Shown: positions 54,601 through 59,310 of the stretch, piece by piece
Layout: each line of letters starts with the position of its first letter
Position numbering within the stretch: the first letter of the stretch is position 1
Assembly: GCF_039555335.1 (NCBI RefSeq)
Contig: NC_092640.1
Span: forward strand, 39,786,295 to 39,850,294
From: Amphiura filiformis
Lineage: Eukaryota; Echinodermata; Ophiuroidea; Amphilepidida; Amphiuridae
Direction of reading: 5' to 3'
Length of the DNA stretch: 64,000 nt
The notes under the pieces: generated by a model
The model's input: only the letters and a program-made list of their open reading frames with translations
Databases searched by the model: none
What the model was told of the DNA's origin: nothing
Program-made: the position numbers and the translations under genes

Positions 54601-55779
54601 TTCAGTTAATTGCACTCAAAGGTTACTCAAAATAGTAGGGACTTTCTTTTTGGATGTCTTTATATAACTTGAAACAACCTCATCAACGAATTTCACACAG
54701 TCAAATATCTTTGTCCTGTATTTTCTTTTCTTTTCACTATTTTACAGCATACCTTCATTTATTTGTAGCAAGTTGACATTGCCGAGTGTATCTTCCATTT
54801 CTTGCGTATTGTAACCTATTGCTAACAGTGCTGACACAATGGCGCCTCCACTTGTCCCGGCAAAACGGCGAATCTTAGATGTTGCACCAATTTCTTCGAG
54901 GACCTGGAATAATGATAATTTGAGTAAAACGTTAATTCGTTGCAAAATCTTTAAAAACTATTAATTAAGAAACTTCAAAAAATAACCACTATACAATTAT
55001 TACAAGAAGGGAAATCAACGTTGGGAAGGGGTGATGACAGTGGCATAGCTCGGATTAGCTCGGGAGGGGCAGGGGGCACCTGCCGAATTACCGTCTTTGG
55101 GGCGTGGAATCGCTCCCTCCAAGCTGTGAAAGCGAAATGGTCAAATTTTTCGCGTGATTCTCGTGCATTTCAACATAACTCATTTGAAAGACCGTTTTTT
55201 TAAAGACCAACATTCAACTTGATTATAACCAAATTAGTAGCAGGCTATTAATTTTTTCGCACTCCGCGCACAATTGTTCCAGAAATGAGGGGGAGCGGTA
55301 GTATTCTGTATCCCTACCCCCGGGTGTCACACTCAGCCCCAACGCCATTGGACCGTGGTGACATTGGTTACCTGTGGCCGAGAGAACATTAGATTCACAA
55401 AGACCAAAGTTAGACCATTGGGCCACTATTTGTTCACGCTTCGCGAAAATTTCTTAAAAACAAAGTATATCAAAGATATATCAAAAACATTGTATCGAAT
55501 TAAAATTTCCATAACCTCGTACGCGCAAGAGCATAGATATGATAGAGGCTGGCAGTTTTGTTATTCCAATAAAACTTACGGTATGTCAGTTGCGCTTTTC
55601 ACTCTTTCTAGGAGAAATCAATGTCTCATACTCACCCGCACAGTCCCCAGCGAACTGATGCATTTGGCGCCTCCACCTTCAAAAACCAAGTTTTCAAATG
55701 GCCAATCATATCCAATGAACTCTGTCTTCTCATTGTCACTAAGAATTGGAGTCTTACCTACAGACTTTGAATTGCCCAT
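14773..55779 (-). CDS. Patatin-like phospholipase with inserted EF-hands; about 13 coding exons over 41 kb
   Basis: Patatin-family enzymes hydrolyse acyl esters of membrane lipids with a Ser-Asp dyad. Exons in order on the minus strand: 55779-55636, 54903-54753, 53402-53266, 51578-51443, 48640-48557, 30083-29950, 29859-29784, 28409-28303, 26523-26367, 25439-25338, 23111-22950, 15691-15596, 14955-14773. All junction phases agree except exon 6 to 7. Motifs in order: MGNSKS start, FEGGGAKC (oxyanion hole), AGTSGGAI (nucleophile Ser), RMSVSIP, CIDGGVLCNYP (catalytic Asp), KTIG, charged linker, two EF-hands, then RTIGIDTSYLSTLDFDM (C-terminal patatin cap) and a Thr/Glu-rich tail. About 555 residues. 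Gly-2 suggests N-myristoylation; the EF-hands suggest calcium control (both inference). No family member name can be assigned. Confidence 0.92.
15107..15512. repeat. Foldback MITE in last patatin intron
   Basis: ATAAACTGGCCT at about 15109 is mirrored by AGGCCAGTTTAT ending about 15510. The inner arms also match (AGGTCATATCTTAA with TTAAGATATGACCTT; TTCAATAC with GTATTGAA). No coding capacity. Confidence 0.8.
15596..15691 (-). CDS. Patatin gene exon 12: C-terminal cap
   Basis: Encodes EQDVDRTIGIDTSYL then STLDFDMTKEDQQFLIQ, 32 residues, phase 0 on both sides. The RTIxIDT...STxDFD pattern is what follows the lipase core in patatin relatives. Acceptor ACCCACCAG, donor CAG|GTAAGG. Confidence 0.92.
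15893..16012. repeat. Partial copy of the foldback at 26860-27780
   Basis: CTATGTTCCAAACTTTAAAA, CAAGAGAATTGAT and the neighbouring AAATGGCTGTATT words match the arms of the larger element at 26860-27780. One arm only. Confidence 0.7.
16038..16580 (+). pseudogene. Non-LTR retrotransposon reverse transcriptase remnant
   Basis: A 154-codon open stretch from 16116 matches the fingers and palm of LINE reverse transcriptases: AIVTPIIKK, NYIPVSNISFIGKKIEKAV, KHSTETALLKV, then LLDLSAAFHTIDHDIL, the first catalytic-Asp motif. AFHTIDH has His where LINEs usually have Asp. Upstream bases 16038-16115 continue the homology (TWLVKENIDIVVPYN) in a broken frame. No YADD motif, endonuclease or 3' end remains. 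A dead fragment in an intron of the patatin gene, on the opposite strand. Confidence 0.85.
16671..16747. repeat. CpG-rich dispersed repeat, copy 1
   Basis: Thirty bases at 16671-16700 (TTCTCGCGATTCCAAATACA and the next ten) recur exactly, inverted, at 22031-22060. Both copies are followed, at similar but not equal spacing, by GTCGACATCC. The surrounding DNA differs. Confidence 0.75.
17927..18003. repeat. GC-rich nested hairpin followed by 18-bp tandem repeats
   Basis: 17927-17963 is a palindrome: CTAGCGGG-TA-CCCGCGC-TTC-GCGCGGG-CC-CCCGCTAG. It is followed by two copies of AGTAAACGGGAGCGGTT. The AT-rich surroundings make it conspicuous. It may be the structured end of a transposon. Confidence 0.8.
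18223..18370. mobile_element. Small DNA-transposon remnant with AGTGGCGTG / CACACCACTG ends
   Basis: TAGTGGCGTGGGCAGC at the left and GCGCACACCACTG at the right are imperfect inverted repeats enclosing 148 bp of CG-rich DNA inside a pyrimidine-rich region. The ends resemble hAT-like termini; the family is uncertain. Confidence 0.45.
18410..18915. repeat. TTTC/TTTG-type pyrimidine microsatellite
   Basis: About 500 bp of (CTTT)n with GTCT interruptions, including a higher-order 40-bp pattern (TTTCTTTGTC plus CTTTCTGTC blocks) at about 18690-18800. It is almost purely pyrimidine on the plus strand. Long open frames (FLSFFLSV repeats) are by-products of the composition. Confidence 0.95.
19141..19282. 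repeat. 71-bp tandem duplication
   Basis: TTCGTTCTTGGATCTCTTTT through CCCACCAT is repeated once, 71 bases on, with one mismatch. It lies in a pyrimidine-rich tract that continues to about 19510. Confidence 0.9.
19514..22285. other. Intronic DNA rich in TAGGCCTA; no exon accepted
   Basis: The interval holds no exon of the patatin gene. About 15 copies of the palindrome TAGGCCTA or near forms are scattered through it. A 60-bp hairpin lies at 20283-20346 (AAAGAAAATGGGGAAGAT mirrored). The second CpG-rich repeat copy is at 21971-22060. Confidence 0.6.
22286..22907. mobile_element. MITE with ACAAAAAGTATCCGAACA ends
   Basis: GCGCACAAAAAGTATCCGAA near 22292 is mirrored by TTCGGATACTTTTTGTAC near 22886-22903, TA-flanked. 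About 620 bp and non-coding. An internal stretch (TTCTGCGTATT...GATGTGACTTTATTTTCCC) recurs, diverged, at 52390-52580. Tc1/mariner-type termini are likely. Confidence 0.8.
22950..23111 (-). CDS. Patatin gene exon 11: end of EF-hand 2 and return to the lipase fold
   Basis: Begins ISFYELTRFAEQRGQR, which supplies the last residues of EF-hand 2. It continues through TSRREQITSVGQFFAAF to VFHIGKGNVEL. Phase 0 on both sides, 54 residues. Acceptor TATTCTTCAG, donor CTG|GTAAAT. Confidence 0.92.
23262..23540. repeat. Imperfect minisatellite with long C runs (G runs on minus)
   Basis: About six degenerate units of roughly 35-40 bp: TGCCAAAAATC, then TTTGC, then C6-C13, then TTTTGGC. The minus strand carries repeated G tracts and is a candidate G-quadruplex former. 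Confidence 0.8.
23548..24014. mobile_element. MITE with CCCGGGGGGGCCACTT ends
   Basis: CCCGGGGGGGCCACTTGTAT...GACACCATGCTCATGTAT at 23558-23605 is mirrored by ATACATGAGCATGGTGTCC...AAGTGCCCCC at about 23957-24008. The interior repeats TTAGGGTA words and is non-coding. Confidence 0.75.
24146..25250. other. Intronic block of unknown nature with a 30-bp tandem repeat
   Basis: A sequence starting TGTTACGAGTCGAACTTGAC looks like an inserted unit, possibly a solo LTR, but no matching right end or target duplication was found. Within it 24511-24611 holds three and a fraction copies of a 30-bp unit (CTCCAAACGCTTATCTCCTT then GCGCTGCTTT). Confidence 0.4.
25338..25439 (-). CDS. Patatin gene exon 10: EF-hand 2 start
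   Basis: GGSAFTADDANLLFGPDEDL then DVLFDTLDLDKDGQ, 34 residues, phase 0 both sides. DLDKDGQ plus ISFYE of the next exon makes a canonical 12-residue calcium loop (D1, D3, D5, E12) split by an intron. Confidence 0.93.
26367..26523 (-). CDS. Patatin gene exon 9: EF-hand 1
   Basis: A basic helix (KSRAKKCKERKEALVEHK) leads to AMEGFLNCLSAND and the loop DKDMSGTTSKEE, a canonical EF-hand loop (D1, D3, S5, T7, S9, E12). It begins with one base completing a Lys codon and ends in phase 0 at KK|GTACGA. Confidence 0.93.
26860..27780. mobile_element. Large foldback element, about 920 bp
   Basis: AACGGTTCC at the left mirrors GGAACCGTT at the right. Arms of roughly 200 bp are well matched (CTCTTGTTTTAAAGTTTGGA with its inverse near 27695-27715; GGCCGAAAATTT inner ends). 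No transposase. A solitary arm fragment sits at 15893-16012. Confidence 0.85.
28303..28409 (-). CDS. Patatin gene exon 8: charged linker
   Basis: YSSQDEDIFKESLENRKKEY then TQEDDLPPYPKTKLA, ending two bases into the next Lys codon. Phase 0 start, phase 2 end. Acceptor TTTACTAG, donor AAA|GTAAGA. Highly charged; part of the insertion between the lipase core and the EF-hands. Confidence 0.88.
28718..29780. mobile_element. Mariner-like element with about 210-bp inverted repeats
   Basis: CAGGCTGAGTCAAAAAAGAA at the left is mirrored by TTCTTTTTGACTCAGCCTG at the right. Each is flanked by TA (28716-28717, 29781-29782), the Tc1/mariner target. Arms match for about 210 bp. On the minus strand 29390-29052 encodes a degraded helix-turn-helix N-terminus of a mariner-type transposase (SPTEVQRLFRLQFPTA, then one stop, then SGRPRTARSHVNIARVRHAL). 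The catalytic half is missing. Confidence 0.85.
29784..29859 (-). CDS. Patatin gene exon 7: charged linker (5' border unsure)
   Basis: RSLKYEAHREMQTDKQRRAE then KNQQE, ending at GAG|GTACAG in phase 0, which matches exon 8. The donor's GTA overlaps the TA duplication of the adjacent mariner-like element. AATTGAG|A at 29860 and GCAG|T at 29854 are the visible acceptors. Neither matches the phase of exon 6's obvious donors. Confidence 0.7.
29950..30083 (-). CDS. Patatin gene exon 6: after the DGG motif (3' border unsure)
   Basis: Starts in phase after the acceptor GATTATAG with GWFLSMAPEDAFLRKF, then MWNPKNRFGTYNNKTIG. KTIG corresponds to the KTLGF-type strand of patatins. The end is placed at GGG|GTCAAT, which is phase 0. 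Other GT sites here (AC|GTACAA, phase 2) are possible. Confidence 0.8.
30385..30655. mobile_element. MITE abutting the tandem array
   Basis: AGTGGAAATTTAAAATGAGA at 30385 is mirrored by TCTCATTTTAAATTTCCACT ending at 30655. Inner arms match (CATCCAAATGAATGGGAA and its inverse). The 48-bp array starts within about 5 bp of its right end. Confidence 0.85.
33462..33526. repeat. AT-rich insert in the array, copy 1
   Basis: A non-array segment (TAATGATAATATTTATTTCA then ATTGCCATAAATTAC) resembling the truncated 3' end of a LINE in minus orientation. The same insert recurs at 35022 and 37783. This copy has one extra A (TAAAAACATT). Confidence 0.85.
35022..35085. repeat. AT-rich insert in the array, copy 2
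   Basis: Identical to copy 1 except for one A fewer. It lies 1560 bp downstream of copy 1 with the same flanking array units, so the insert was duplicated together with the array. Confidence 0.85.
37783..37846. repeat. AT-rich insert in the array, copy 3
   Basis: Same as copy 2, displaced by 2761 bp. Its flanking units match both earlier copies. Confidence 0.85.
41308..41692 (-). mobile_element. tRNA-derived SINE inside the array, copy 1
   Basis: Read on minus, the element starts with a tRNA-like head (TTAGCTCAATCGATAAGGCG A box; GCGGGTTCGAACCCTGG B box). The body contains CCTTGGACAAGGAACTCAC, and it ends GCGCACTATAAATCACTGCG plus a T-rich tail. This 3' end looks like a LINE-recognised tail. 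About 385 bp. Confidence 0.85.
43328..43712 (-). mobile_element. tRNA-derived SINE inside the array, copy 2
   Basis: Nearly identical to 41308-41692 and displaced by exactly 2020 bp; one difference seen is GACTTTGCAGC for GACTTTTCAGC. The flanking array units are also the same, so this is a segmental duplication, not a second insertion. Confidence 0.9.
48557..48640 (-). CDS. Patatin gene exon 5: catalytic Asp (DGG)
   Basis: Completes a Gly codon, then QTQPVMTELEVCIDGGVLCN and YPIKSFD, ending one base into the next codon. CIDGGVLCNYPI is the patatin D-G-G block carrying the dyad Asp. Acceptor GTTGCTCAG, donor GATG|GTGAGT. The tandem array begins just beyond the donor. Confidence 0.94.
48808..48857 (+). 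pseudogene. Truncated tRNA-like sequence
   Basis: GTCAACAG can pair with CTGTTGGC in acceptor-stem fashion, and ACGGGTTCGAATCCTG resembles a T arm and B box. The D arm is missing and the length is about 50 bp, so it is a tRNA pseudogene or SINE relic. Confidence 0.4.
48858..50021. other. Intronic DNA, partly pyrimidine-rich
   Basis: No exon recognised. 49500-49800 is rich in CT, with CTCTCC and CCCTCC runs ending GGGTACGCCACTA, a common transposon terminus. A 65-codon frame at 49185 has no recognisable features. Confidence 0.5.
50022..50292. repeat. Foldback MITE with CTGCCCTACCATGG ends
   Basis: ATACTGCCCTACCATGGCAA near 50028 is mirrored by TTGCCATGGTAGGGCAGTAT near 50265-50284. AGGGCCTAACTAAC and its inverse extend the arms. 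Confidence 0.85.
50826..51261. mobile_element. MITE with TTAA target sites, copy 2 (patatin intron)
   Basis: Bounded by TTAA with AGCCATATTATAACATTT ends. It is the reverse-complement orientation of 6249-6706, sharing for instance GACTAATATTTCCATCGTAA and the GT/CA microsatellite. 436 bp. Confidence 0.88.
51443..51578 (-). CDS. Patatin gene exon 4
   Basis: LYQKTGRELVITTTDIMQMD, then CIYCHVKTTPSMPISRALRM and SVSIP. The HxKTTPxMPI...RMSxSIP block is characteristic of patatins. Phase 0 start, phase 1 end. Acceptor TTTTCCAG, donor CCAG|GTAAAC. Confidence 0.94.
51700..52335. mobile_element. MITE with 50-bp near-perfect inverted repeats
   Basis: TATAGACCTTTTTCCCTCT...CACTATTCCAGGGGGGTATGA at 51700-51750 is mirrored at 52285-52335 with three or four mismatches. 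About 635 bp; short open frames inside have no recognisable domain. Confidence 0.88.
52370..52590. repeat. Diverged relative of the MITE at 22286-22907
   Basis: CCGCGTATTGTGACACCTAA, AATGTGACTTTATTTTTCCC and GAGAGTATTGCAAAGTGACA parallel the interior of the 22286 element. A fainter relative lies at about 56360-56470. Confidence 0.6.
53266..53402 (-). CDS. Patatin gene exon 3
   Basis: Completes Asp, then AMFGVFSYIPNLVFKYGLHS, GVNLYKWFGQLIEAKTGDPD and YTFLQ. KYGLHSG and KTGDPDYTF are the usual patatin lid-helix region. Phase 1 in, phase 0 out. Acceptor GTTTTCAG, donor CAG|GTATGT. Confidence 0.93.
53515..54640 (+). mobile_element. Mariner-like transposon remnant with transposase C-terminus
   Basis: Starts at a TA with CAGGGTGTATCAAAATAAAG. 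At 54315-54635 an open frame carries VEWNIRSLDITPLDVFLWGH, the mariner signature around the third catalytic Asp (xDxTPLDxFLWG), then LKSKVFTSPPADLEHVDEL. The N-terminal two thirds are lost. A second terminus-like sequence (TACTGGGGTACCCAAAAAGG, inverted) lies at 54309-54330. It sits in intron 2 of the patatin gene, on the opposite strand. Confidence 0.8.
54753..54903 (-). CDS. Patatin gene exon 2: nucleophile Ser
   Basis: VLEEIGATSKIRRFAGTSGG then AIVSALLAIGYNTQEMEDTL. GTSGG is the GxSxG nucleophile elbow. Phase 0 in, phase 1 out. Acceptor TATTCCAG, donor GAAG|GTATGC. Confidence 0.95.
55636..55779 (-). CDS. Patatin gene exon 1: start, oxyanion hole
   Basis: MGNSKSVGKTPILSDNEKTE, then FIGYDWPFENLVFEGGGAKC and ISSLGTVR; 48 residues ending at CGG|GTGAGT. 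GGGAKC is the oxyanion-hole Gly loop. Gly-2, Ser-6 and Lys-5 fit an N-myristoylation signal. The ATG is the first in frame close to the conserved core, so the start is well supported; an upstream UTR exon cannot be excluded. Confidence 0.92.
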
Positions 55780-56963
55780 AATGAAAACAAATCACTTGTC
55801 GTTCAATGGGAAATTGCGTACAGGTGTATTTTCGCGTTGTGTTTATCAGTTTATGAAACCCTTAAATTGCGAAAAGTTACACATAACGTCAATTCACCAT
55901 GAGGTTACACACAACAGGTGCTCATCAGGTGCTGTATATAGCATTTAAATCCACGGATATAATTCTTATTACGCGAATTTTAATTTACATTTATAATATA
56001 ATATATTTACCAACGTATTTGATACTGTGCGCGATGCATCTAATCAATTAAATTGCGATGTATAACGGTGTATCCTTCGTGTAAGAGGACACGAAATTTC
56101 GTGCAGAAAGCTCAGATACATAGATATGTATTGCTCTGTAACGCCATTTGTACCCCAAGGGGATATTTCGTCTTGTATAATGTAATAAAATGCAACATTA
56201 TGTCACATCTTACAATATATATCACATCAATTAATGTATATATAGGCCTACTGCGCCAATAAAGTATCCTTACTTTTTACACTTGGAAAAATAATCACAA
56301 TTTTCAGACTGAACAATATTGGGGTAAAATTGTTTTTTTAATAGATGCACTATCTAATCCTGCACATTATGACACCACATTGAATCCAATGTGACTTCAA
56401 GAAGCAAAGTTACAAGCATTTGATTAGACGAAGGTCCCGTTTTAAAAGTGACAAACTATATTATTGATTTTGAGCAGGGAGCAACTTCTCACATTCGTGC
56501 ATAGCGCGCATAATCGTTTACATCTTTGATGATATAATACAATATTAAATGTAAGCGAATGCGTCCATCATTGCCATCCATAGCATCCTTGGAGCTCCTT
56601 GGGCCCAGTATATTATGGTTCAATATGCCAGGCCAATTTATATGATAGATGGATGGCCAATTGCATTAAATATGATTTCGTCGGCATTTTTAGTTAGAGC
56701 TTGGCTTGGCAACCCCTCAAAACTTTTTCTCCATACATTACTCTATATGGAATGGGATGTTATTTTGAGTACTTTTTGGGTCATTTTGCTCCAAAATAGT
56801 GATTTTTAGACATATTTTATAAAAGAAGCACTGTAGCCTAATCAATGGACAACAGGTAATAGAAACTGACTACAAAAACCAGTAAATATTTGCATAAATA
56901 GGAATGCTTTGATTTTAATATTTCAGATTGGTGGTGAGCGCCACCAAACTTACATTTAGTAAG
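55780..56963. other. Upstream region of the patatin gene; nothing coding seen
   Basis: AT-rich. It must contain or adjoin the minus-strand promoter, but no clear core element was recognised. A weak relative of the 22286 MITE lies at 56360-56470. Confidence 0.4.
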
Positions 56964-58963
56964 TACAGACTTGACATTAATATGAAATATTTCTTCACGA
57001 AGTGCCAAGACTTATCTGAAAGGGGGTCTGCATAAACCGCTCGGGTTAAATATTTGTTGGGGTGTGTCGGGAGGTCGTGTCATATAATTTTTAATAGAAA
57101 ATATGTTTACATTATGTTGCTCCATGGTTGCTCATAATGTAGTGATGAGCCTAAAATGGCGGATTTAAGGAGACTGAATTTGAGTTTTGTGGGGGTAACA
57201 TTTCTGAATTTCTGAACATTGTTCTGATATTATCAAATTTATTGAAGTTTGAGGTGACATTTACTTAACCTAAATACCAATATGTGTTGATCAGAACTGA
57301 AATGGACTTTTAAGGGGGTACTACACCCATGGCCAAGTTTGTACCTATTTTTGGTATTTTTCTCAAAATTATAGCACATTGGTGACAAGTAAGATATGTA
57401 TATTATAGGGGCAAGGACTGCAACTACTGTACTGAAATTCAGGAACTCAAAGCAAGTAGTTATTGATTTATTGATCAAATATCAGGTTTCCCTCATTTTT
57501 GACTGTAACTCCACAACTGTTGTCTGTGCTGAAATAAAATTTCCAGTGCAGTAGTTGTAGTCCTTGCCCCTATAATATACATATCTTACTTGTCCCCAAT
57601 GCGCTTTAGTTTTTGAGAAAAATGCAAAAATAGGCGCAAAATTGGGCAGGGGTGTATTACCCCCTTAAAGTTTTGAATGTGGGAGGAGGTTTTGAAAAAA
57701 AAAAATGGCACTTAAAATGGTTCGTACTCAGAAGGTTTGAATGGCACCCTGGGGCCAAGTGTTATAAACTTACTGTACACAAATAAACAGCGTGAGTTTA
57801 TTGGACAACCAGGAATCCACGCAGTTGTTTTTGTACCGTAAGTTTATATCATTGGACCCCAGTGGGTGGGGACATTCAAACTTTCTGAGTACGTACCACT
57901 TTTAAGAGCCATATTTTAAGCTCCTCCCATTGCTACAAAAATTGCTACATTTCAAGTGCATTTCATCTCTGACGAATGCCAATTACTGACGAAGCTTAGC
58001 AAATATCACCTCAAACCCCAATAAATTTGATAATAACAGAACAATGTTGCATCAAGTCCAAAATTGTATCCCTCAGAAGTTCAAATTCAGCCTCCTTAAC
58101 TCCGCCATTTTATATAGACAAATGCACTACATTATGAGCACCATAATGTAAACACATGGAAAGCCATTATTTTACACCATATTCGGACACACCTCAATTA
58201 CATGTAATATTTAGCCCGTGCGGTTTATGCAGACCCCTTCCAGACTAGTCTTGGCACACTCATAGAAATTGTTCGTTGGCATTACTCAGTAAGTTGATGT
58301 AAGTCGTTGCGTCAACTTTCCGAGTAAAGCCAACGCGTACAATTTTGAGTAACGCTGACTCGATATCATTATGTTGGTCGCACTCATTTGCACTTACTTT
58401 ATTGAGTTGTTACAACTCAGAAAATGAAACTAGCCTAGGTTAGCATAAGTTTCTAGAGGTGTGCTATAGTATACAAAATGTTGCACTGATTACAAAAATA
58501 AATATTTGAATACTGCTAATTGTGCAGAAAATTATCCAATTACGTGAATTAAGTACCAAAGTACCAAACTCAAAACAATAAGTACCAGTAACTTAATATG
58601 AACGAGTTACATCAACTTACATGTTGAGTTACAATAACTCAACTAATTGGTTCTTTGAACCTTGTTTATTTTTCTAAGTTCCCTGAACTTGAATTCAGAA
58701 GTTGGCATTATACTTAAAAACGCAACGACTTACATCAACTTTTTAAGTAATGCCAACAAAGTTGATTAGTTGACGGAACTTTTTGAGCTTTTTCAGCATT
58801 TTTTAAGTTCGGATAACTAAAATGAATTTTGTTTTGGCAACTTTTACACTATTTTTGAGTTGTCCAAACTTACTCCTTTTGAATTGCGCCACCAAGGCGA
58901 ACAAGTCATTTCTATGAGTGCACTGCTTGAAGAAATATTCCATACTTTAAGTCAAGTCTGTAT
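56964..58963. mobile_element. Nest of four foldback elements
   Basis: The outer element starts TACAGACTTGAC (56964) and ends GTCAAGTCTGTA (58963); arms of about 300 bp match (TTTATGCAGACCCC with its inverse). Its right arm is split by a 662-bp element at 58258-58919 (ACTCATAGAAAT ends, 4-bp GCAC duplication). Inside the outer loop lies a TTAA-flanked element at 57310-57668 (AAGGGGGTACTACACCC ends), and next to it a stem-loop at 57680-57928 (CGTACTCAGAAGGTTTGAAT arms). None encodes protein. Confidence 0.85.
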
Positions 58964-59138
58964 AATAAGGTAATTGAACCGTATCCATTACTAGTATGGC
59001 AAAGTTTATGTTCAAGGTGAATTGTATGATACTATGTGCTCAAAGCGCCATGAAATTAAACACAATTATGTTTAAATGAAAATATCCAGTATTTTGTAGC
59101 AACTGAATGAGTGTGAGTTGAGCAGAGTCCTTGTGAAA

Positions 59139-59310
59139 ATGGCGGATACCGAAAGTGTTAACAGTAAGATAGGAATCGTTGGCGGAGATCACAATACGAG
59201 TATTTCACTTCCGCTGGTTGTGAGCATTGTAGCTCTTGTAATAGCTGTTATTGGACTTATTCTTGCTGCTGCTAGCTTAACTCAGAATGCAAACAATACT
59301 TTTGTCATTG
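59139..59310 (+). CDS. Membrane protein exon 1
   Basis: ATG in a good context (GAAAATGGCG) at 59139; 57 codons plus one base; donor ATTG|GTGAGT. The open frame extends upstream to 59118, but that start has a poorer context. Confidence 0.82.

Noticed and set aside
55223-55426. Minus-strand frame beside exon 1 of the patatin gene
   Set aside because: It lies in the intron between exons 1 and 2, which join in phase, and contains transposon-terminus-like sequence.
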